From contig JBIIJN010000021.1 in the NCBI GenBank assembly GCA_044233745.1, forward strand, positions 1-33,452: a stretch of 33,452 nt of DNA. Reading direction: 5' to 3'. This DNA is from UBA6165 sp044233745. Its GTDB lineage: Bacteria > Bacteroidota > Bacteroidia > Flavobacteriales_D > Crocinitomicaceae. The notes under the pieces were generated by a model. It did no database searches, was not told the DNA's origin, and saw nothing but the letters and a program-made list of their open reading frames with translations. How positions within the stretch are numbered: position 1 is the stretch's first letter; the number at the start of each line of letters is the position of its first letter. Shown here in pieces: positions 14,406 to 20,090 of this stretch. The position numbers were made by a program, and so were the translations under genes.

Positions 14406-15530
14406 TTACATAAACAGCTCGGCTGCATAAAAATCAGCCTGCAATTTTGCTTTTTTTGTTAAACGAAAATTATCGCCCACCCATTCCAATACACCATCAT
14501 GTTCGAACGCTAAAATCTTTTGATGTAACAAATTACTGGGTTCAACCAATGCACGTAGCTTCAGAAAATCGACGCCCCATTGCGTTCTTAAACCTGTTAA
14601 AATCAATTCATTGAACTTGTTTTCTGGTGTTAAAATCTCAATGGTTTCGGGCAAGTCACCGCGTTCGAGAATTTTAATGTATTCCCTATTATTTGAAATG
14701 TTCCAATACCGCTGAGTGCCATCAAAACCATGCGCTGAAGGACCAATCCCCCAATAATGCGTTCCTTTCCAATAGTTTGAATTGTGTATGGCATGCGCAT
14801 TTGGTAAAGCAAAATTGGATATCTCATAATGCACCAAGCCATGTTTTTCTAAAGTTTCCACCAGAAAGTCAAATTGTTCGGCGACCAAATCTTCATCAGG
14901 AATGACCAATTCTCGGCGCTCAACAAATTTTTTAAGCGCAGTGCGTTCCTCCACCGTAAGGCAATAGGAAGAAATATGAGGAACCCCAAGCTGAAGGGCA
15001 GTTTCCAATTGACGCTGCCATTTTTCAAAGCTTTGGTTGGGTAAACCGTACATCAAATCTATGCTGATGTTCGTGAATCCGTTTTGCTGTGCCTGCAAGA
15101 TTGCATTCCACGATTCTTCAGCACTATGGGCTCGGTTCATCCATTTCAAATCATTATCGTCGAAGGACTGTATGCCTATGCTCAAACGATTGATTCCTAA
15201 GTTTTTCCATAATTCCAAACGTGCTAAATCAATGTCATCTGGATTGGCTTCGAGGGTAAATTCTATGATGTTGGAAATTGTCACAAATTCAGCCAGTGTT
15301 TCAACAATAGATTTTAATTCTGATTCGAGCAACAAACTCGGTGTACCTCCACCCAAGTATAGGGTTTGAACATCAATGGGTTCATCAAATTGGCTCAACC
15401 TCAAGCGAATTTCAGTACATAAGGCTTCAATCATTTGCGCCCTATACGATGCAAAAGTTGTTGAGAAATGGAAATCGCAATAGGTGCATTTTCGCTTACA
15501 AAAAGGGATATGAATATAGATTCCAGCCAT
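14406..15530 (-). CDS. hemW: Radical SAM heme chaperone HemW
   Basis: 374-residue radical SAM protein. It starts MAGIYIHIPFCKRKCTYCDF with the 4Fe-4S ligands Cys11, Cys15 and Cys18. The CxxxCxxCDF form separates HemW from true coproporphyrinogen dehydrogenase HemN (CxxxCxxCxC). Further family marks are LYLGGGTPSLL, TLEANPDD, GINRLSIGIQSFDD and SIDLMYGLPNQS, plus the C-terminal HemN-type domain (GLRTQWGVD). Family knowledge: it binds heme and inserts it into target proteins. I take the ATG at 15530; a 26-codon upstream extension would run through the -7 box, which ends only 4 bases before this ATG. Confidence 0.93.
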   Translation of the reverse strand: MAGIYIHIPFCKRKCTYCDFHFSTTFASYRAQMIEALCTEIRLRLSQFDEPIDVQTLYLGGGTPSLLLESELKSIVETLAEFVTISNIIEFTLEANPDDIDLARLELWKNLGINRLSIGIQSFDDNDLKWMNRAHSAEESWNAILQAQQNGFTNISIDLMYGLPNQSFEKWQRQLETALQLGVPHISSYCLTVEERTALKKFVERRELVIPDEDLVAEQFDFLVETLEKHGLVHYEISNFALPNAHAIHNSNYWKGTHYWGIGPSAHGFDGTQRYWNISNNREYIKILERGDLPETIEILTPENKFNELILTGLRTQWGVDFLKLRALVEPSNLLHQKILAFEHDGVLEWVGDNFRLTKKAKLQADFYAAELFM

Positions 15531-15534
15531 TTGG

Positions 15535-15542
15535 CAAAGATA
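15535..15542 (-). promoter_or_regulatory. -7 box directly before the hemW start codon
   Basis: Minus-strand TATCTTTG, exact match to TAnnTTTG, ends 4 bases before the hemW ATG. Transcription from it would start at or within a few bases of the start codon. Confidence 0.55.
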
Positions 15543-15603
15543 GGTTCTTGAAAAAATCTCGTTAGAAATATTTTCAGCTGAGCGAACATTTTGAAAAAAA
15601 AAG

Positions 15604-15611
15604 TACATTTG
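15604..15611 (+). promoter_or_regulatory. -7 box for dprA
   Basis: TACATTTG, exact TAnnTTTG match, 27 bases before the GTG start at 15639. The hemW promoter faces the other way about 60 bases to the left. Confidence 0.55.
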
Positions 15612-15638
15612 TGGACCTAATTTATTAAACCTACTATT

Positions 15639-16754
15639 GTGAAAGCAGAAGAACTACACTATGCTCTCGCTCTTTCGATGGTGCCAAATGTTGGCTGCAT
15701 CAGAGCAAAGCAAATCATCGCAACTTTGGGCTCAGCTGAAGCCTTCTTCAAAGAAAAACCCAAAAATCTCCGTAAACTTGTTGGATTAGCCAATCATAAA
15801 CTCACCAAAGCATGTTTGGATGAGGTGTCGGATCAAGCCGAACAAATTTATCTTTCGGCACTAGAAGATGGGCAAGAGCTGTATCATTATCTCGATGAGG
15901 ACTACCCCCGACGCTTAAAGCAAATAGACGATGCGCCCGTTGTGCTATTTGGAAAAGGAAATATTCGGGCCAATTCCAAACGTACAATAGGTATAGTGGG
16001 CACAAGAAATGCCACACATTATGGGCGGCAAGTTACTGAAGACATAGTAGCTTCAATCAAAGATAAAGACATCGCGGTTATTTCTGGCTTGGCGATGGGC
16101 ATAGACGGTGTGGCTCATAAAACCTGCGTACAACATGGCATCCCCACCATAGGTATTTTGGGTCATGGTTTGGATTTGGTCTATCCTTACCAGCACAAAA
16201 AACTAGCCGATGAAATGATGGAAAATGGTGGTTTGATTACCGAATTTCCAATGGGAACAAAACCAGATGCTTGTAATTTTCCGATGAGGAATAGGATTGT
16301 TGCAGGAATGGTGGATGCGCTAATCGTGGTGGAAAGTGATGTGCAAGGCGGGTCTTTGATAACATGCAATTTGGCCAATGATTACGGCAAAGATGTGTTT
16401 GCAGTGCCGGGTCCGATTTATTCCAAATATTCAAGAGGGTGTCACAAAATTATTGCCAACAATAAAGCGCATGTTTTTTCAGGCATTGAAGACTTTTTTG
16501 AAATAATGGGCTGGCACAACCATGCACAAACGCAGGTAAAACAGTTGGATTTTCTCAATGAAATGGATGCTCAGGAAAAAGCGGTATTCAGTTTCATCAA
16601 AGAAAAAAAACAAGTTTCATTGGACGTGCTAAGCGTGGTGCATCAAATACCATTGGGTCAGTTGAGCAGTGTTTTGCTCACCATGGAAATCGCTGGGTTC
16701 TTGAAAACCCTGCCAGGCAAAATGTATGCCCTGAGTGATAGATTTGCATATTAA
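15639..16754 (+). CDS. dprA: DNA-processing protein DprA (Smf)
   Basis: 371-residue DprA, which binds incoming single-stranded DNA and loads RecA in natural transformation. An N-terminal HhH-like region (about 1-60, ALSMVPNVGCIRAKQIIATL) is followed by the Rossmann-like core: IGIVGTRNATHYGRQV, AVISGLAMGIDGVAH, GILGHGLDLVYPYQH, ITEFPMGTKPDACNFPMRNR and GGSLITCNLANDYGKDVFAVPG. The last 60 residues form the winged-helix C-terminal domain. The start is GTG at 15639; no earlier ATG exists after the promoter box. It is convergent with tsaB with a single base between stops. Many non-competent bacteria also keep dprA. Confidence 0.95.
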   Translation: MKAEELHYALALSMVPNVGCIRAKQIIATLGSAEAFFKEKPKNLRKLVGLANHKLTKACLDEVSDQAEQIYLSALEDGQELYHYLDEDYPRRLKQIDDAPVVLFGKGNIRANSKRTIGIVGTRNATHYGRQVTEDIVASIKDKDIAVISGLAMGIDGVAHKTCVQHGIPTIGILGHGLDLVYPYQHKKLADEMMENGGLITEFPMGTKPDACNFPMRNRIVAGMVDALIVVESDVQGGSLITCNLANDYGKDVFAVPGPIYSKYSRGCHKIIANNKAHVFSGIEDFFEIMGWHNHAQTQVKQLDFLNEMDAQEKAVFSFIKEKKQVSLDVLSVVHQIPLGQLSSVLLTMEIAGFLKTLPGKMYALSDRFAY

Positions 16755-16755
16755 C

Positions 16756-17439
16756 CTATTTGGCTTTAACCCCAGGCTGAAAATCCTTTAAATATTGGGG
16801 TTCAAAATAGACCAAATCGGCAAACTCCTGATTTAGAAATTTCTTGTAGGCGTGTTCAACTTGCCCGCGAGCATCAGCCTCTAGGTCTGTAAAGTGTAAA
16901 TTTTTCCGTTGTCCCCATAGCACTTTACACTTCTGTTGAGCATCACCAACGATCATAATCTTTTGATTCGTATCCAACTCAATTAAATATTCAGCGTCAA
17001 AAATATCGGCTGAAACTGGCTTCAAAGCATACATGTTTGAATCATAAAGAGCCGTGTATGCTTCCATTCTTCGGGCGTCAATCATACTCAGTAGAAGTGC
17101 ATCACTTGTTTTCATCTGAGAACTTGCAAAATGCGCCAAAGCACTAAGTGAATCAATAGCAATAAGCGGGATATTTAAGGCATAGCACAAACCCTTGGCT
17201 GTTGACACACCGATACGTAAACCTGTGTAGCTACCTGGACCCGAGCTGATTGAAACCGCATCTAATGAGCTAATATTTAAATCATTGCGAATCAACAAGT
17301 CTTGAATTAATCCATTTAATCGTTCGCTGTGCACAAAATCATGAGCGTTTTCTGTTTGATAATCCAACAAGCGTCCATCGCAAGAAACGGCTACCGAACA
17401 AACTTTGGTGCTTGTTTCCAGATGCAAAATATACGTCAC
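16756..17439 (-). CDS. tsaB: tRNA t6A37 biosynthesis protein TsaB
   Basis: 227-residue ASKHA-fold protein, part of the TsaB-TsaD-TsaE complex that makes t6A at position 37 of ANN-decoding tRNAs. Clear family marks: ILHLETSTKVCSVAVS at the start, ISSGPGSYTGLRIGVSTAKGL at about 65-85, and the DARRMEAYTALY segment near 120. It starts 2 bases after the stop codon of the OmpA-family gene, so it is probably translated from the same message. Such a partner is unusual for a tRNA-modification gene. Confidence 0.94.
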   Translation of the reverse strand: MTYILHLETSTKVCSVAVSCDGRLLDYQTENAHDFVHSERLNGLIQDLLIRNDLNISSLDAVSISSGPGSYTGLRIGVSTAKGLCYALNIPLIAIDSLSALAHFASSQMKTSDALLLSMIDARRMEAYTALYDSNMYALKPVSADIFDAEYLIELDTNQKIMIVGDAQQKCKVLWGQRKNLHFTDLEADARGQVEHAYKKFLNQEFADLVYFEPQYLKDFQPGVKAK

Positions 17440-17441
17440 GA

Positions 17442-18602
17442 CTAATCTAAAATTTTGATTTCAACCCTTCTATTGACGCGTTCCTCTTCATCATTCTTCG
17501 GATCGACAAAAATCATAGCTGAATTGCCATAACCCACAAAGGTCATTCTTTTCGGGTCAATGCCTTTTTCCACCAAATAATCATAAACTACCTTGGCTCT
17601 CTTTTCAGAAAGTTTCTGTGCAGCTCTACTTTCGTTGTTCGGTGCGTTCACATGACCTTGGATTTCAATTTGAATTTTAGGATTCTGACGCATAAAATCC
17701 ACCAATTTATTTAATTCTTGAAAAGCACTTGGAAGCGGTTCAGCAGTTCCTTCTTTAAATTGAACACCATCTAAACGCATGTTTTCATTGGACGATAAGG
17801 GACTTAATTTTACGGTAACCACATTGTTCACCCCAGCTGTCAACTTCAATTCGATATCGCGATTAAAATAACCAGGAGCATCACAAGATATTGACGCAGC
17901 TTTAGATGTAACCAAATCGAATGTGAAGTCTGATGCATTATAGACATTGTCTATTCCTTTCAAACCTTGCACATTGATTCTAGCTTTCACAGGAAGACCA
18001 GTAACGGCATCGCGAACAACTACTTTCAGCGATTTTGAGGCTGGTGTTTTGCGGTATTCGAAAGGAACCAAAAGTTTACGCGGTTCGATGCTTGCGTTTC
18101 TTTTGAGTTCGGCATTGAAATTAACTTCTTTGCCTTTGATTGAATTTACAAAAATCAAAACGCTTTGGCCTTTCATGATTTCAAAAAGAGCTGCATCAAA
18201 ATTGTCCGGATCTGTATTTGAGTCCAAGTTTAGCGCTTTTCCTAAAGCAATTTTTTGAGCACCTAACAAAAATGCATTGGCGGATTTAAGTTCTTGTGCA
18301 TAGTCGGTCGTCTCAGCCCTGAAGGTCGCCATTTCATAAGGGTCTTTAGAAACAGGCGCTGCAATAGACAAAACGCCATCGTAAGGAGCTACAAGCAATA
18401 CCCAAGCACAGTTTTCCATTCCGAAATCGCCGAGCATATCGTATTGAAAAAATCCGCTATTCAAGGCATTCTCTGGGCTTAACTTCAAGCTTTGACTTCC
18501 CCATTCTGTTGGAGACGTAGGAATAACCGAGGGAGTTTGAGCATAAACTTGTATGCCAACAACGCCAAATACAGACAACAATAAAAATCGAAAAGTATTC
18601 AT
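17442..18602 (-). CDS. OmpA-family peptidoglycan-binding outer-membrane protein
   Basis: 386 residues from the ATG at 18602, with a signal peptide (MNTFRFLLLSVFGVVGIQVYAQ). An upstream 34-codon extension is rejected because it has no signal peptide and crosses two -7 boxes. The middle (about 180-260, SLKVVVRDAVTGLPVKARIN) looks like an Ig-like or carboxypeptidase-regulatory fold. The OmpA C-terminal domain covers about 276-386 (LSEKRAKVVYDYLVEKGI, FVGYGNS, VNRRVEIKIL). The Asp usual in the GHTD motif is Asn here (GHVN, Asn319). The leading region resembles no domain I recognise. Likely role: tethering outer membrane to cell wall. Confidence 0.86.
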   Translation of the reverse strand: MNTFRFLLLSVFGVVGIQVYAQTPSVIPTSPTEWGSQSLKLSPENALNSGFFQYDMLGDFGMENCAWVLLVAPYDGVLSIAAPVSKDPYEMATFRAETTDYAQELKSANAFLLGAQKIALGKALNLDSNTDPDNFDAALFEIMKGQSVLIFVNSIKGKEVNFNAELKRNASIEPRKLLVPFEYRKTPASKSLKVVVRDAVTGLPVKARINVQGLKGIDNVYNASDFTFDLVTSKAASISCDAPGYFNRDIELKLTAGVNNVVTVKLSPLSSNENMRLDGVQFKEGTAEPLPSAFQELNKLVDFMRQNPKIQIEIQGHVNAPNNESRAAQKLSEKRAKVVYDYLVEKGIDPKRMTFVGYGNSAMIFVDPKNDEEERVNRRVEIKILD

Positions 18603-18636
18603 ATTAATGATGTTTGTTAAATGCTTACCAAAACAT

Positions 18637-18651
18637 GCTAAAAACTTTAGC
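18637..18651 (-). promoter_or_regulatory. Hairpin in the 5' leader of the OmpA-family mRNA
   Basis: GCTAAA and TTTAGC form a perfect 6-bp stem with a 3-base loop, about 35 bases before the start codon and within the roughly 65-base leader. It has no T-tract. It may stabilise the 5' end; this is inference. Confidence 0.35.
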
Positions 18652-18667
18652 CCCTGATTTTGAGGGA

Positions 18668-18684
18668 CAAAAATAGCAAAAATA
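18668..18684 (-). promoter_or_regulatory. Tandem -7 boxes for the OmpA-tsaB unit
   Basis: On the minus strand TATTTTTG occurs twice, at 18677-18684 and 18668-18675, nine bases apart. Both match TAnnTTTG. A CTTG lies 17 bases upstream of the first copy. The leader to the ATG at 18602 is about 65 bases. Confidence 0.5.
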
Positions 18685-18745
18685 AAAATTCTATTGCTAT
18701 GCAAGACTAGTATGCTTTAAATAAATAGAAAGTCATGAAATTGCA

Positions 18746-18776
18746 CAAAAAAAGCCACCAGAAAATACTGATGGCT
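18746..18776 (-). terminator. Rho-independent terminator of the rpsF-rpsR-rplI operon
   Basis: On the minus strand AGCCATCAG, a 6-base loop and CTGGTGGCT form a 9-bp stem with one G-T pair, followed by a run of seven T residues. It lies about 20 bases after the rplI stop codon. Confidence 0.9.
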
Positions 18777-18797
18777 CAATTATCATTTGAACATAGT

Positions 18798-19244
18798 TTA
18801 TTCGCCAACCACTTCGAATTGGAAAGTCGCTTTAACTTCTTTGTGAAGATTGGCTTCTGCGGTGTATGTCCCTGCATCACGAATAGGCTCTTCTTTGATT
18901 TTCAAAGATCTTCTATCGATTTCGATACCTTGTTCTTTCAAGGCTTCTGCCAATTGGATTGTGTTGATTGAACCGAAAATACGGCCAGTTTCACTTGCTT
19001 TCGCACCAATTTTAATTGTTACGCCGTCCAATTTGGCAGCCAAAGCAACCGCTTCATCTTTGATTTTCGTCTCTTTGTGAGCGCGTTGCTTCAAAGTTTC
19101 AGCATGTGCTTTTTTGGCTGAAGGTGTAGCCAATTTCGCATAACCTTGAGGAATCAAGAAATTACGACCATAACCAGGCTTCACCGTAACCAATTCATCC
19201 TTATAACCAAGGTTGTCTACGTTTTTTGTCAATATCAATTCCAT
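18798..19244 (-). CDS. rplI: 50S ribosomal protein L9
   Basis: 148-residue bL9. The N-terminal rRNA-binding domain is canonical (MELILTKNVDNLGYKDELVTVKPGYGRNFLIPQGYA at 1-37, conserved GYGRNFLIP). It is followed by the long connecting helix (about 40-75) and the C-terminal domain (GRIFGSINTIQLAEALKEQG). Length is as usual. It is the last gene of the S6-S18-L9 operon, 25 bases after rpsR, and is followed by a strong terminator. Confidence 0.98.
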   Translation of the reverse strand: MELILTKNVDNLGYKDELVTVKPGYGRNFLIPQGYAKLATPSAKKAHAETLKQRAHKETKIKDEAVALAAKLDGVTIKIGAKASETGRIFGSINTIQLAEALKEQGIEIDRRSLKIKEEPIRDAGTYTAEANLHKEVKATFQFEVVGE

Positions 19245-19269
19245 GTCTCTAACTTTTTAAGAATTCAAA

Positions 19270-19530
19270 CTATTTAAGCATATCCCCTACATAAGGAAGA
19301 ATCGCCAAGTGACGTGCTCTCTTAATAGCTTTATTTACTTTTTTCTGAAATTTTGAAGAAGTACCTGTAAGTCGACGTGGTAAAATTTTACCTTGCTCGT
19401 TTACAAACTTCAAAAGGAAATCAGAGTCCTTGTAATCAACATATTTGATTCCGCTTTTTTTGAAACGACAATATTTGTCTTTCTTGATATCAATGTTGAT
19501 TGGCGTTAAATATCTTATTTCGTCTGCCAT
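19270..19530 (-). CDS. rpsR: 30S ribosomal protein S18
   Basis: 86-residue bS18. Conserved core KYVDYKDSDFLLKFVNEQGKILPRRLTGTSSKFQKKVNKAIKRARHLAILPY is present at about 29-80, with a short N-terminal extension and a single Cys (Cys21). It sits 32 bases after rpsF. Established knowledge: in Flavobacterium ribosomes bS18, with bS6 and bS21, covers the anti-Shine-Dalgarno end of 16S rRNA, which fits the lack of Shine-Dalgarno sequences before the genes of this window. Confidence 0.98.
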   Translation of the reverse strand: MADEIRYLTPINIDIKKDKYCRFKKSGIKYVDYKDSDFLLKFVNEQGKILPRRLTGTSSKFQKKVNKAIKRARHLAILPYVGDMLK

Positions 19531-19562
19531 TTTTCTAATTTTTTAAATTTAATACTTCGGGA

Positions 19563-19907
19563 CTAAGCTCCAACAGCACCTGCAACTTTAGCTCTTCTTT
19601 TTTCTGAGAATGCCAAATGGTCAGGGTCCATTTTTACAGTTAAAAAACGCATGATTCTTTCATCACGCTTTAATTCAGTTTCAAACTTGGCCAACAAAGT
19701 ACCTTCTAGCTTGAAATCCAGTAAAAAATAGAAGCCAGTACTTTTCTTTTGGATTGGGTAAGCCAATTTTTTTAGGCCCCAGTCTTCAGAATGTACCATT
19801 GAACCACCCATAGAAGTGATTAAATCTTCGAACTTTTTTACTGCTTCCTTTGTCTGATCCACAGACAAAACGGGAGTTAAAATGAAAACAGTTTCGTAAT
19901 TGTTCAT
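19563..19907 (-). CDS. rpsF: 30S ribosomal protein S6
   Basis: 114-residue bS6: MNNYETVFILTPVLS at the start, then WGLKKLAYPIQKKSTGFYFLLDF and a final DERIMRFLTVKMD, the standard ferredoxin-like fold. It binds S18 in the 30S platform. It is first in the operon rpsF-rpsR-rplI; unlike in many other phyla no ssb or priB gene sits between rpsF and rpsR. The promoter upstream is the best consensus match in the window. Confidence 0.98.
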   Translation of the reverse strand: MNNYETVFILTPVLSVDQTKEAVKKFEDLITSMGGSMVHSEDWGLKKLAYPIQKKSTGFYFLLDFKLEGTLLAKFETELKRDERIMRFLTVKMDPDHLAFSEKRRAKVAGAVGA

Positions 19908-19942
19908 AAATACAATAATTAATTAATAAAAATTTCGGGGTG

Positions 19943-19974
19943 CAAAAGTAGTTAATTTCTTGAAAAAGAACAAA
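19943..19974 (-). promoter_or_regulatory. Promoter of the rpsF-rpsR-rplI operon
   Basis: On the minus strand TTTG (19971-19974), 20 bases and TACTTTTG (19943-19950) match the Bacteroidota consensus fully. The leader to the ATG at 19907 is about 35 bases. A perfect palindrome TTTCATGAAA (19985-19994) sits 10 bases upstream of the -33 element. Confidence 0.75.
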
Positions 19975-20041
19975 AATAATCTGCTTTCATGAAAAAAAAA
20001 TCGCAGAAGCGCCAAACGCTTGAATGATATGCAACTTTGAT

Positions 20042-20049
20042 TAGATTTG
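20042..20049 (+). promoter_or_regulatory. -7 box for the secreted type B sorting-domain gene
   Basis: TAGATTTG, exact TAnnTTTG match, 41 bases before the ATG at 20091. A CTTG lies 19 bases upstream (20019-20022), one base off the -33 TTTG. The 183-base gap to rpsF holds both divergent promoters. Confidence 0.55.
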
Positions 20050-20090
20050 TTGCGTCAACTTAAACAATTGAAAGCTTAAAAACACTTATT

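Noticed and set aside
20007..20021. Hairpin AAGCG-CCAAA-CGCTT as a terminator
   Set aside because: On the minus strand a T-run follows some bases later, but no gene is transcribed into it from that side; on the plus strand there is no T-tract.
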